A stretch of 64,000 bases of DNA from NCBI RefSeq assembly GCF_900475675.1, contig NZ_LS483403.1, positions 806,001-870,000 of the forward strand, written 5' to 3'. The notes below the pieces were generated by a model that did no database searches, had not been told where the DNA came from, and worked only from the letters and a program-made list of their open reading frames with translations. Shown piece by piece: positions 8,555 to 17,497 of the stretch. A program made the position numbers and the translations under genes. Each line of letters opens with the position of its first letter. Positions within the stretch are counted from its first letter, which is position 1. The DNA comes from Streptococcus lutetiensis (GTDB lineage Bacteria > Bacillota > Bacilli > Lactobacillales > Streptococcaceae).

Positions 8555-8846
8555 ATACATTTTAGCTAGTCAACTACAAGAGGCTTTAAAGGAACAGCCA
8601 TTAAACATTATCGATGTTAGTGAGAGAATGGAGTTTGCCCTGGGACATGTTCCAACAGTGGTTAACCCTCCTTTAAGTGAATTTGGATCAGGCTACCAAG
8701 CACTTGATAAAGATAAAACATATCATATCATTTGCCAAAGTGGTGCCCGTTCAGAACAAGCCTGCTTTTTTCTAGATGGCCAAGGCTATAAAGTGGTAAA
8801 TGTTGATGGTGGCACATCAGCGTGGCCAGGAGTATTAGAATACTAA
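8547..8846 (+). CDS. Rhodanese-like sulfurtransferase
   Basis: A 99-residue single rhodanese domain starting with GTG at 8547 and overlapping the stop of the preceding fragment. The active-site loop is CQSGARS with the catalytic cysteine; an early DVSERMEFALGHVP segment matches the conserved rhodanese D-x-R...GHIP pattern. Such proteins carry persulfide sulfur, and tandem rhodaneses next to CoADR-Rhd are common in streptococci. Whether the gene is expressed after loss of the upstream part of the operon is unclear. Confidence 0.8.
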   Translation: MIKYILASQLQEALKEQPLNIIDVSERMEFALGHVPTVVNPPLSEFGSGYQALDKDKTYHIICQSGARSEQACFFLDGQGYKVVNVDGGTSAWPGVLEY

Positions 8847-8909
8847 TTTAAACATCTTTCTATTTTTTTGCAGGGCAAATTTGTCCTGCTTTTATGATAT
8901 AATCATCTT

Positions 8910-9560
8910 ATGATTGATAAAAATGATATTTTACAAAAGGCTGAAAAGCTTGTTTATGATAAATTACACGCAGAAGCTAGTGGCCATGACTGGTGGCATG
9001 TGGTTCGTGTGAGAAATACTGCGCGTGAATTGGCTGAAAAAGAAGGAGCAGATAGTTTTATCTGCCAGTTGACAACTTTGGTGCATGACATGGCTGATGA
9101 GAAGTTAAATGATGATCCTAAGCAAGCTTTAGCTGATTTAAAGGCTTGGCTTATTGACCAACGACTCTCTCAAACAGACGTTGACCACATCATTCAAATC
9201 ATCAATACCATGTCTTTTAAGGGAGATGGTAGCAGTGTTCCAGTAACTTTAGAAGGAAAAATTGTGCAAGATGCTGACCGTTTGGATGCTATTGGTGCAA
9301 TTGGTATTGCCAGATGCATGGCTTATTCAGGTAGCAAGGGGCGTCCGGTTCATGACCCCAACATGACTGCCCGTGAACATTTGACTGCTGAGGAGTATCG
9401 TAATGGTAAGGACACCGCAATCCTGCATTTTTACGAGAAACTGCTTAAACTCAAAGATTTGATGAACACAAGCCACGCTAGAAAAATGGCAGAGCACCGC
9501 CACGCGGTTTTGGAAGAATTTCTAAAAGAATTCTACGCAGAATGGGATGGCAAGTTGTAA
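8910..9560 (+). CDS. HD-domain phosphohydrolase
   Basis: 216 residues. The metal-binding HD pattern is visible: HDWWHVVRV at ~27-35, then LVHDMADEKL at ~60-70 and the distal aspartate in QDADRLDAIGAIG at ~122. This fits the YedJ/YpgQ-like stand-alone HD hydrolases, which act on nucleotides or related phosphoesters in the cytosol. The exact substrate is unknown. A promoter-like TATAAT lies just upstream (around 8896), and the next gene follows after a short gap with AAGGAG. Confidence 0.88.
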   Translation: MIDKNDILQKAEKLVYDKLHAEASGHDWWHVVRVRNTARELAEKEGADSFICQLTTLVHDMADEKLNDDPKQALADLKAWLIDQRLSQTDVDHIIQIINTMSFKGDGSSVPVTLEGKIVQDADRLDAIGAIGIARCMAYSGSKGRPVHDPNMTAREHLTAEEYRNGKDTAILHFYEKLLKLKDLMNTSHARKMAEHRHAVLEEFLKEFYAEWDGKL

Positions 9561-9575
9561 GAAGGAGAGACTGAT

Positions 9576-10043
9576 ATGACGATTAGACGAGCAAAAGAAA
9601 GTGATATATCAAAACTGATTGATTTACTAGAGCAAGTTCTTTTGGTTCATCACAAGGTTAGACCTGATTTGTTCCAAGAAAAGGGCGTTAAATACACGGA
9701 AGCCCAATTAGCTGAGCTGATTGCTGATGATAATCGTCCGATTTTTGTCTATGAAGACGAAGAGGGAGAAGTTCTTGGACATATGTTTACCATTATCGAG
9801 CATTCGTCAGCGCCAAAAGTACCGCAAAAGACACTTTTTATTGATGACTTGTGTGTGGATGAAGCTGCGCGTGGGTAAAAAATCGGTGAGCAGTTATATC
9901 AGTTTGCTTTGCAGTATGCCAAAGAGATTGGTTGTTACAACTTAACGTTGAATGTCTGGAGTGCTAATAAATCTGCTGTGCGCTTCTATGAACGCCAAGG
10001 CATGACACCACAAGAAACACGCATGGAACAGATGATTGATTAA
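9576..10043 (+). pseudogene. GNAT N-acetyltransferase with a nonsense codon
   Basis: 155 codons encode a GNAT fold: TIRRAKESDISKLIDLLE at the start, then FIDDLCVDEAARG, where motif A should continue RG-x-K-IGEQLY. The codon after RG is TAA (9876-9878). The frame then continues without change through KIGEQLYQFALQYA, LNVWSANKSAVRFYERQGM to the stop at 10041-10043. A single CAA-to-TAA change would explain it. The split falls in the acetyl-CoA binding loop, so the protein is inactive unless the stop is read through. Confidence 0.85.
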
Positions 10044-10050
10044 AAAATAG

Positions 10051-10076
10051 AAGTCACGAGCAATCGTGGCTTTTTA
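10051..10076 (+). terminator. Rho-independent terminator
   Basis: AGTCACGA / TCGTGGCT stem with GCAA loop followed by TTTTT. Confidence 0.75.
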
Positions 10077-10259
10077 GTAACTAAATTTCCCAAAATCAAA
10101 CGTAGAAAACGTTTTAGTTAATTATATAATTATGGGAATAGTTGTTAAATTTCTAATTTTAATAAGATACCTAAAATCTACTGCCAAATGTATAAATTTA
10201 TGCTACAATTAAAGTGAATACTGTTAGCCAAAGGGCTGACGTTAATAGAAAGGGTAATA

Positions 10260-11822
10260 ATGACTGACAAATCTACTTTGAACGATGTTCAAAAAATCAT
10301 TGTTCTTGACTATGGTAGCCAGTACAACCAATTGATTGCTCGTCGTATCCGTGAATTTGGTGTCTTCTCTGAACTACGAAGCCACAAAATCACAGCTGAT
10401 GAAGTTCGCGCAATTAACCCAATTGGTATCGTACTTTCAGGTGGTCCAAATTCAGTTTATGCTGACAATGCCTTTGGTATTGATGAAGAAATTTTTGAAT
10501 TGGGTATTCCAATTCTTGGTATCTGCTATGGTATGCAATTGTTGACTGATAAACTTGGTGGTAAAGTTGTTCCAGCCGGACAAACTGGTCACAGCGAATA
10601 CGGTCAATCAACACTTCATCTAAAAGCTAAATCAGAACTTTTTGCTGACACACCAGATGAACAAACCGTTTTAATGAGCCACGGTGATGCAGTTACCGAA
10701 ATTCCAGCAGGTTTCCACCTTGTTGGCGATTCTGCTGATTGCCCTTACGCAGCCATTGAAAATACTGAGAAAAACATTTATGGTATTCAATTCCACCCAG
10801 AAGTTCGTCACTCAGTATATGGTAATGATATTTTACGTAACTTTGCTTTCGGAATCTGTGGTGCTAAAGGCGATTGGTCAATGGATAACTTCATTGACTT
10901 GCAAATCAATGAAATCCGTCAAAAAGTTGGTGACCGTAAAGTTCTTTTGGGACTTTCAGGTGGTGTTGACTCATCAGTAGTAGGTGTCCTTCTTCAACGT
11001 GCTATCGGTGACCAATTGACATGTATCTTCGTTGATCACGGTCTTCTTCGTAAAGGAGAAGGTGACCAAGTTATGAACATGCTTGGTGGTAAATTCGGAT
11101 TGAACATCATTCGTGTTGATGCTTCAAAACGTTTCTTAGACCTTCTTGCTGGCGTTGATGACCCAGAGAAAAAACGTAAAATCATCGGTAATGAATTTGT
11201 CAGTGTATTTGACGACGAAGCAAGTAAACTTAAAGGTGTTGACTTCTTAGCACAAGGTACTCTTTACACAGACGTTATCGAATCTGGTACAGATACAGCT
11301 CAAACAATCAAATCACACCACAACGTTGGTGGTCTTCCAGAAGACATGCAATTTGAATTGATTGAACCACTTAACACACTTTTCAAAGACGAAGTTCGTG
11401 CGCTTGGTACAGCTCTTGATATGCCTGACGAAATCGTTTGGCGTCAACCATTCCCAGGACCAGGACTTGCTATCCGTGTGATGGGGGAAATCACAGCAGA
11501 ACGTCTTGAAACAGTTCGAGAATCTGATGCTATCCTTCGTGAAGAAATTGCTAAAGCTGGTCTTGATCGTGATATCTGGCAATACTTCACAGTTAACACA
11601 GGTGTGCGCTCAGTTGGTGTTATGGGTGACGGACGTACTTATGATTACACAATCGCAATCCGTGCAATCACATCAATCGACGGTATGACAGCAGACTTTG
11701 CACGTATCCCATGGGATGTTCTTCAAAAAATCTCTGTTCGTATCGTAAATGAAGTTGATCACGTTAACCGCATCGTCTACGATATTACAAGTAAACCACC
11801 TGCAACAGTTGAGTGGGAATAA
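10260..11822 (+). CDS. guaA: GMP synthase (glutamine-hydrolysing)
   Basis: 520 residues, full length. The N-terminal class I glutamine amidotransferase has GGPNSVY, the catalytic cysteine in GICYGMQLL and the histidine/glutamate in FHPEV. The ATP pyrophosphatase domain has the PP-loop LSGGVDSSV at about residues 235-243, and the C-terminal dimerisation domain ends KPPATVEWE. It converts XMP to GMP. No purine riboswitch core was seen upstream. Its 3' end is a known insertion point for genomic islands in many bacteria, and a long accessory block starts immediately downstream here. Confidence 0.98.
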   Translation: MTDKSTLNDVQKIIVLDYGSQYNQLIARRIREFGVFSELRSHKITADEVRAINPIGIVLSGGPNSVYADNAFGIDEEIFELGIPILGICYGMQLLTDKLGGKVVPAGQTGHSEYGQSTLHLKAKSELFADTPDEQTVLMSHGDAVTEIPAGFHLVGDSADCPYAAIENTEKNIYGIQFHPEVRHSVYGNDILRNFAFGICGAKGDWSMDNFIDLQINEIRQKVGDRKVLLGLSGGVDSSVVGVLLQRAIGDQLTCIFVDHGLLRKGEGDQVMNMLGGKFGLNIIRVDASKRFLDLLAGVDDPEKKRKIIGNEFVSVFDDEASKLKGVDFLAQGTLYTDVIESGTDTAQTIKSHHNVGGLPEDMQFELIEPLNTLFKDEVRALGTALDMPDEIVWRQPFPGPGLAIRVMGEITAERLETVRESDAILREEIAKAGLDRDIWQYFTVNTGVRSVGVMGDGRTYDYTIAIRAITSIDGMTADFARIPWDVLQKISVRIVNEVDHVNRIVYDITSKPPATVEWE

Positions 11823-11971
11823 AAAATTAGCCAAATGGCTAATTTTTTTATGTTTGACACAACGATTGATAAGCGAAGCGTCATCAGAGTTGATGTCAAC
11901 CCCTCTGCATGTGAAAGTTAACTTTGCGATTGAAGTGAGTCAAGGTTAACATGAATCGCTGAGTGGGAGTA
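11810..11971. repeat. Candidate att-like repeat at the guaA 3' end
   Basis: TGAGTGGGAATA at 11810-11821 (end of guaA) recurs as TGAGTGGGAGTA at 11960-11971, an 11/12 match 150 bp apart. This could be an attachment-site remnant left by an island at guaA. However, GAGTGGGA-type intergenic repeats are also common in streptococci, so the assignment is tentative. No integrase gene remains nearby. Confidence 0.35.
11824..11850 (+). terminator. guaA terminator
   Basis: AAATTAGCC / GGCTAATTT stem followed by a T run directly after the guaA stop. Confidence 0.85.
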
Positions 11972-12213
11972 GTACTAGATTTTTAGCGACGAAGTCGCAA
12001 TAAAAATCTTTAGTAATTAACCCTGCGATAGCTGTCTCAGAGCAAGGAGCGAAAGCCACAATATGATTAGTTAGCCACGAACTGCTGGGAGTTTAAACGA
12101 TATAACCACTTAGAGGAAAATCTTCTAGGTGGTTTTTTGTTGAATTTATCAAATCAAGTGGTATAACATCAAAGCTTATTAACGGTATTTGTTTGGAATA
12201 AAGGAGGTTTGAA
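11851..12213. other. Gene-free stretch with inverted repeats
   Basis: No coding sequence can be supported. The stretch holds a large imperfect palindrome at 11977-12009 (AGATTTTTAGCGAC / GTCGCAATAAAAATCT), a short dyad GTTGATGTCAAC near 11892, and a terminator hairpin at 12102-12139. It looks like eroded intergenic or island-edge DNA. Confidence 0.5.
12102..12139 (+). terminator. Terminator-like hairpin
   Basis: AACCACTTAGA pairs with the TCTTCTAGGTGGTT side and is followed by TTTTT. No intact gene precedes it. Confidence 0.55.
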
Positions 12214-12772
12214 ATGGAACTTTGGGATGCTTAAGATGCGCATTTGAATGTTATTGCTGGTCGAGTTTTGGTTCGTGGGGAAAAGATTCCAAAAGGTGTT
12301 TATCATTTGGTGAGTGAAGTTATCGTGAGGCATCAAGACGGGACTTATTTGTTGACACAAAGAAATTCAAAAAAATCTTGGTGGGATGTGGGAAGCGACT
12401 GCTGGTGGTTCAGCTTTGCAAGGCGAAAATCCCTTAGAGTGTGTCAAACGTGAATTGCGTGAAGAGACAGGAATTTTGATAGATGATTTTATCGAAGTGG
12501 GGCGCGTGTTGCATCAGAAACATCAGACCTATTATGTCAATTATCTCTGTCACACAGATGTCGATAAGGATAGTATCGTTTGGTATTACTTTGACGAAAA
12601 TGGTCGAGTCGTAACTGGTGACCAAGAAATCAACGTTCAAGAATTGCATTTTGATGAAAATGGTGTTCAAACTAAAGGCGGATTTGCTACAGACGCTGAA
12701 GGTCACAAACACTCTTACGATGCAAAAACTGGTGACTTGGAAGATGAAGATGGCGCTCCTGTAGAAGCTTAA
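12214..12772 (+). pseudogene. Chimeric pseudogene: NUDIX hydrolase fused to glucan-binding repeats
   Basis: GGAGG and ATG at 12214 open a NUDIX protein (MELWDA, then stop TAA at 12232-12234 in place of the usual aromatic codon). In the same frame GVYHLVSEVIVRHQDGTYLL follows. A frameshift near 12385 leads to MWEATAGGSALQGENP and the Nudix box RELREETGI. At about 12575 the sequence changes abruptly to WYYFDENGRVVTGDQEIN and HFDENGVQTKGGFATD. These are cell-wall/glucan-binding repeats like those at the C-terminus of GH70 glucosyltransferases, and they run to the stop at 12772. A deletion has joined two unrelated genes. Confidence 0.85.
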
Positions 12773-12791
12773 TCAGTCATCAAAAAGTATG

Positions 12792-12809
12792 TTAGTATTT
12801 CAATACTAA
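12792..12809. promoter_or_regulatory. Palindrome TTAGTATT-N2-AATACTAA
   Basis: Perfect 8-2-8 inverted repeat in intergenic DNA downstream of the chimeric pseudogene. A near-identical copy lies at 12949-12968 before the CPBP pseudogene, so both could be operators of one regulator. The regulator is unknown. Confidence 0.4.
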
Positions 12810-12840
12810 ACGAATTTAAACAAGCAATAACTCCATAATA

Positions 12841-12890
12841 AAAAGCTATCAAATCTAGTGATGTGCGTGCTAGTATTCGGTAGCTTTTTT
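12841..12890 (+). terminator. Rho-independent terminator
   Basis: AAAAGCTATCAAATCTAG pairs imperfectly with CTAGTATTCGGTAGCTTTT and is followed by a T run. Confidence 0.75.
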
Positions 12891-12948
12891 AAGTTTAAAA
12901 CTTTAAGCTTAGCTAGTATTGGTGTACAATTTGGGTGAAGAAAGATGT

Positions 12949-12968
12949 TTTAGTATTTTAATACTAAA
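12949..12968. promoter_or_regulatory. Palindrome TTTAGTATT-N2-AATACTAAA
   Basis: Perfect 9-2-9 inverted repeat 34 bp before the ATG of the CPBP pseudogene, at a position suited to an operator. Its twin is at 12792-12809. Confidence 0.45.
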
Positions 12969-13001
12969 TTAAATTCACATCTAAAAAGGAGGTTTCAGGA
13001 T

Positions 13002-13663
13002 ATGATGAGCGAACAGAAAAAGGCTAGTTTTAGAGATTATATTGCTTCAAATGCTATTCCTATTATGGTTGAAGCGGTCTTTGCCTTGTCATGTTTAATT
13101 GTCCCATCAAGCTATCTTATCTACACCAATGCTTTATTTTACTTTTTGCTCTTGGTTTGTTTTCTCATCTCCAAAGACCTTAACTTAAAAGAATGGTTTA
13201 GGAGTTTTAAAAGTGGAAGAAAGTAATGGATTCAGGTTTTACTGACGCTGTTAGGATTCATGCTTACCTTTTCTTTAACCATATTGTTAGAAGGATTTTT
13301 CCCAATTTTGATACTGGGAGTATCGGACTTAGAAGAGATAGCTGGCTGACTTTAACCGTATTTGCTATTTCGACTATTCTTTTGCCAGCTGTAATAAAAG
13401 AAACGTTTTACCGCAAGAACATGATTCTGTTTGATAGCAAGAAGGCAATTATCCTCACGACCTTTTTTAGTATGCTACTCTATGCTTTGGAGCATTCGCT
13501 TTCCTTTTGGGTAATTTTCTTGACCATGATTTGGGTGCTGCCGTTGAGCTTATCTTATATCAGAACTAGAAATATTTACGTTGTCATGACGGTGCATTTT
13601 ATTGGCAATCTTATCGGCAATGGCAGCGATGTGATAGCTACCTTGATTCATTGGTTATCTTAA
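13002..13663 (+). pseudogene. CPBP-family intramembrane protease pseudogene
   Basis: AAGGAGG and ATG at 13002 start a polytopic membrane protein. An in-frame TAA at 13224-13226 interrupts it, but the same frame continues with WIQVLLTLLGFMLTF and ILLEGFFPIL. Near 13345 a frameshift moves to the frame ending at 13663. That part holds the CPBP (Abi) motifs in altered form: KETFYRKNMI where EExxxR is expected, YALEHS, and HFIGNLIGN. CPBP proteins are glutamic intramembrane proteases often found with bacteriocin immunity. This copy is broken twice and its first catalytic glutamate is replaced. Confidence 0.82.
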
Positions 13664-13680
13664 CTGAAACCTTACAATAG

Positions 13681-13716
13681 GCATCCTTAGCTGAATTTGG
13701 CTGGGGTGCTTTTTTA
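13681..13716 (+). terminator. Terminator-like hairpin
   Basis: GCATCCTTAGC pairs imperfectly with GGCTGGGGTGC and is followed by TTTTTT. Confidence 0.55.
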
Positions 13717-13760
13717 GGTTTAAATGACCAAAAAGATTGTGCAGATAGACCACTAGTGAT

Positions 13761-13782
13761 ATGCAAACGTTTGCGATATAAT
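13761..13782 (+). promoter_or_regulatory. Promoter with cre-like operator (MATE gene)
   Basis: TATAAT at 13777-13782 is directly preceded by ATGCAAACGTTTGCGA (13761-13776). That 16-mer contains the perfect 12-bp palindrome GCAAACGTTTGC and matches the CcpA cre consensus with one deviation. A LacI/GalR-family regulator, possibly CcpA, would occlude RNA polymerase here. The -35 (TAGTGA) is poor. Confidence 0.5.
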
Positions 13783-13811
13783 GCACTTAGTAATAATGAT
13801 GGAGAAAAATT

Positions 13812-15137
13812 ATGGCAAAAAGAGAACATTTTTTGAGAGAAGCAATGACGATTGCAATCCCTGTAGCTTTGCAAGCCATGCTACAGTCATCTTTTTCAAT
13901 GATAGACCAATTAATGGTTGGGCAGCTTGGAAAGACTGCCATTGCAGCGGTGGAAGTTGGCGGAAAGCCACAATTTGTCTTTGCCTTTGTTAGCGGAGCA
14001 ATTGCGACAGTAACAGGTATCATGGTTTCTCAGTATATGGGAAAAAATGATCAGAAAAAGATTAATACCAGCATGTCAGTCAATCTCTTAGTTATGCTGT
14101 GCTTGGCTCTATTTACCATGGGCTTGTGTTTAATCTTGCCTGATGTGCTGGCAGGAATCTTCACTAAGGATACCGAAGTTGTGGGGACGGCTAAGCCCTA
14201 TATTGAGCTCTTAGCTTGGGTCTATCCTTTATCTGGGGTCGCAACGCTTTTAGCGGTTCAACTGCGTTGTCGAAATTACGCTAAGTATCCGCTCTACATC
14301 AGTGCAGTCGCTGCGGTGGTCAATACCTGCTTAAACTATCTCTTGATTTTTGGGCATTTTGGCTTTCCTGCCATGGGAATCAAGGGGGCTGCACTAGCTA
14401 GTTTAATGTCTCAAGTAGTGAATCTGGCTTTGATGGTTTATTTTTACCATAGAACTTGTCAATTTAGCTTTGATTTGCGGATGAAGGCTTCAGAGATTAG
14501 TCAGTACCTCATCATGCTAACACCTATTGTGGTTAATGAGCTGCTTTGGACTTTGGGGCAAAATGTCAATACCTACATTTATGGGCACATGGGAACGAGT
14601 GAGCTTGCGGGGATGTCTCTAACTAGTCCTATTCAAGGGCTCTTTATTGGGGCTTTGTTTGGGTTGTCACAAGCTGCGGGGATTTTAATTGGACGTAGGC
14701 TCGGTGAGCGTGATTACGAGCGAGCTTATCAGGATTCGAAACGTTTGTGCTTTTATGGTTTTGTAGGGTCACTCATCTTATCAATCTTCTTGGTTCTGGG
14801 TGAAAATCTCTACATTGACCTATATAATGTTGGTGCTGATGTTAGACAAGTCGGGTCACAACTCTTGTTGATTTTTGCGATTTTAGCACCGGTTAAAGTT
14901 CAAAATATGATTTTGGGTGGTGGTGTTATTCGAAGTGGTGGGAGAACCAAGTACATCATGATTATCGATATTTTAGGAACGTGGTGCATCGGAGTACCTT
15001 TGGGGCTATTTACAGGATTGGTTCTTAAACTTCCGATTGTCTGGGTTTACTTCATTTTGTCACAAGAAGAACTCTTTAGATTGATCGTTTCGGTTTTTAT
15101 GTTCCGTAGCAGAAAATGGATGAACACTATTAAATAA
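13812..15137 (+). CDS. MATE-family efflux transporter (second copy)
   Basis: 441 residues, about twelve hydrophobic segments. The first segment carries MIDQLMVGQLG, close to the MepA/NorM start, and the middle carries GAALASLMSQVVNLALM. It is only distantly related to the pump at 5680. It is transcribed alone from a promoter overlapped by a cre-like palindrome and sits inside the accessory block between guaA and gntR. The substrate is unknown. Confidence 0.9.
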   Translation: MAKREHFLREAMTIAIPVALQAMLQSSFSMIDQLMVGQLGKTAIAAVEVGGKPQFVFAFVSGAIATVTGIMVSQYMGKNDQKKINTSMSVNLLVMLCLALFTMGLCLILPDVLAGIFTKDTEVVGTAKPYIELLAWVYPLSGVATLLAVQLRCRNYAKYPLYISAVAAVVNTCLNYLLIFGHFGFPAMGIKGAALASLMSQVVNLALMVYFYHRTCQFSFDLRMKASEISQYLIMLTPIVVNELLWTLGQNVNTYIYGHMGTSELAGMSLTSPIQGLFIGALFGLSQAAGILIGRRLGERDYERAYQDSKRLCFYGFVGSLILSIFLVLGENLYIDLYNVGADVRQVGSQLLLIFAILAPVKVQNMILGGGVIRSGGRTKYIMIIDILGTWCIGVPLGLFTGLVLKLPIVWVYFILSQEELFRLIVSVFMFRSRKWMNTIK

Positions 15138-15273
15138 GCTTATTTTTGCTTTAATTGACAACTTGTCAAAAAAATGGTTATTTTACAACTTTAACTGAGA
15201 ACTTTTGTTCAAAAAGGCTTCTCTGATACCGCTTTCTTTTAGCAGTGTTTAGGATGATAAAAGGAGTATTTGT

Positions 15274-15394
15274 ATGAAGTTAGAAACTGCAAGTAGATAA
15301 TTTCATGCATTATAGAGATGATTTAAAACGTGAGGAAAATCATCTTGAAATGAAAATTGAAGCTATTCGAGTTCAGAGACGTCAGGAAAAGTAA
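15274..15394 (+). pseudogene. Small helical LXG-partner (Lap-like) remnant
   Basis: AAGGAG and ATG at 15274 begin MKLETASR, then a stop. In another frame from ~15301 about 30 codons continue with HYRDDLKREENHLEMKIEAI and end QRRQEK. A short charged helical protein immediately before an LXG toxin gene fits the Lap-type partner proteins of type VII substrates. It is far shorter than normal and frameshifted. Assignment rests mainly on position. Confidence 0.45.
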
Positions 15395-15416
15395 AGGGTA
15401 TAAGGAGACTGCGAAA

Positions 15417-16774
15417 ATGGGACTTAATATGACTTTGGAGCAAGCACAAGCCCAGTCTGCAAGTATTAGTAGTGTTTGTCAAGCTCAAGTTCAGGGATAT
15501 CAAGCTTTGCAACGAGCTATCCAAATCTTTGCAGAAGATACTGAAAATTTGCAAGGAAAAGCTTATGATTCTGCCAGAAATTATTATCAGCTAGTTTTGT
15601 TGCCGCTGGCTTAAGGTGCACAACTGTACGCGGAAACTTTAAAAAAAGCTAGTGCCGATTTTCCAACTGGCTATGAAGAAAAAGTAGATACGAAGAGTTG
15701 GAGCGAGGAACAGCTTCAAGGGTATATTCGCAAAGAAGAAGAGATGATTGCCAAGTTTAATGATTATGCAAAATCACTGGCACGTTCTAGCATGCCTTCA
15801 GAGCTTAAGTATCAACTTGAAATCAATAACACAGAATTACTGCGTGGGTACCATATGACAAAACATGTTTATGAGACAATGTTGGCTCGTTTATGGGCTT
15901 ATAGTACGGATCCTGTCCACTTATTTGATGAACTCAATGATATTGATGCCCAGTTAACGATAGGTATCTCACAGACAAAAACATGTTGGGGTGCTTCATC
16001 AGGTGCTTTTACTATTCCAAGCGATTTAGGTTGGGCGAATTATTTGTTAGCCTACTCAGCAACAAAAGATTTAAATCTTAGTCAATCTGACTGCACTTTT
16101 GTTAATACCATGATGGCTGAATACGGCTTTGATGTAACAACAGCCAAGCAATTATTGACTATTAAGAAAGGAATTGATAAGAAATTTTCCATCTTTCCTC
16201 AAAATACGAGGGACTATATCTTTTTAAGGGTAGTCGGCACAGCTAATTATGATGGTTTTCAGTGGGATGAAACAGCTGGTTATTTAACACCGTACTTCTA
16301 CATCGAAGTTCCCAGTAGCCCCATCACAGATAAAAAAGCTAGAGTTGTTAAACCATTGCTTAGCATTTATCAAGATTTAGGACTTAGCGACCAAGAAGCT
16401 AAACAATTAAATTATAACCTTAGATTGCAGCATGCTCTGGCAAATGGCGGTAAAACTATAAAAGAAATGTATAATGAGGATTCTGTTAAAGGAACTAGTT
16501 CTTATAATAATGCAAAAGAAAATTATAAAAAACTTATGAAACGGTGACCAGTGCTTCTTATTATCGTGATGTTAACAAAGACAGCACTACTCGTGAAAAA
16601 GAATTCGTCAAAAATAAGGATTGGGATGAAGTGAAAAAAACAATTTATGACAGTTTAGTTCCAAAGGAAGCACAAAAGGCGTTTGGTGAAGACGGTACAA
16701 GAAAATATATTTCTGAAAGTTATAAAGACGTTTCAATTTTTTTGAATCGCATAGAGTCCGCGACAGGCAAATAA
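15417..16774 (+). pseudogene. LXG-domain type VII secretion toxin, inactivated
   Basis: AAGGAG is followed by ATG at 15417: MGLNMTLEQAQAQSASISS and later NLQGKAYDSARNYYQLVLLP, then LA-stop-GAQLYAETL. This is the classic LXG N-terminal helical domain. TAA at 15612-15614 stands where a glutamine is expected, and the frame stays open to 16547. A second lesion near 16540 shifts the last ~75 codons (ending RIESATGK at 16774). The C-terminal part contains QWDETAGYLTPYFYIEV and has no signature I can name. Because the next gene looks like TipC, a TelC-like lipid II-targeting toxin is possible. No secretion machinery genes are in the window. Confidence 0.8.
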
Positions 16775-16784
16775 AGAAGAATTT

Positions 16785-17398
16785 ATGATTAAAAAACTAA
16801 TCGGTATTCGGGTATTGCTAGTTATAGCACTAGCATTTGGCTTCATCATTTTAGTCAACCCAAAAATATTTTGATGGAATGTATTTAGAAATGAAAAAAA
16901 CTATTTAGGGAGAATAATTTCTATAAAATAAAGGATATTGATATTAAAAACTATAAAATCTTTGACAAAGACATGAATGAAACTAATAAGTTTGAGCCGA
17001 TTATTAGTTATCCAAATTATTATCTTAATGATTATAATCCAAATTTACATCTGTCTTTTGATTTGTATCAAAAGAATAAAGGAATTCGTATGACTTTTGA
17101 AAAGCGCATCAATTCAAAGGTAACCGTTGTCTTTAATGTTTATTATTCAAAAAGAGAGAAAATATTAGATAAAACGCTTCGGCTTAATCTAGCTAACGCA
17201 GATAAATACATTGAAGGCCAATCTAAAGTCAAAACTTATCTCACAAAATATGGTATAACGGCATCTGATTTAGCTAAACATTACAATGAAATCGTAAACC
17301 AGAAAGTGTTAAAAGATTGGTGTTCTATCTATGATAGTAAGTTTTCATCTAAAGATTATGGTGATGTGACTGTCAAGACTGAGTGGGAGAATTGGTAA
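16785..17398 (+). pseudogene. TipC-like immunity protein, inactivated
   Basis: ATG at 16785 opens a basic N-terminus and one hydrophobic helix (LLVIALAFGFIILVN). A stop TGA follows at 16872-16874, then a frameshift into the frame with NFYKIKDIDIKNYKIF, running to 17398. The C-terminal part (YIEGQSKVKTYLTKYGIT, WCSIYDSKFSSKDYGDVT, final W) resembles TipC immunity proteins. Those are membrane-anchored and protect against the LXG toxin TelC on the outer face. Position directly after the LXG toxin supports the reading. Both members of the pair are dead. Confidence 0.65.
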
Positions 17399-17405
17399 TT
17401 TTTGA

Positions 17406-17428
17406 GTGGACACTTGTCCACTTTTTTA
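17406..17428 (+). terminator. Rho-independent terminator
   Basis: GTGGACA / TGTCCAC stem with a two-base loop followed by TTTTTT. Confidence 0.8.
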
Positions 17429-17437
17429 ATATAATAA

Positions 17438-17457
17438 AGTCAGTTATATAACTGACT
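17438..17457. promoter_or_regulatory. HdiR-type operator palindrome
   Basis: Perfect 20-bp palindrome AGTCAGTTATATAACTGACT about 40 bp before the ATG of the S24 repressor gene, in the position expected for autorepression. A related palindrome precedes the second S24 repressor at 36301-36318. Confidence 0.65.
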
Positions 17458-17497
17458 AAAAATCTGTGAGAGTTTAGAGATAAAAGAGGTAAGTGTA

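Noticed and set aside
10081..10259. Purine riboswitch before guaA
   Set aside because: No conserved guanine-riboswitch core or terminator/antiterminator pair could be seen in the ~180-bp leader.
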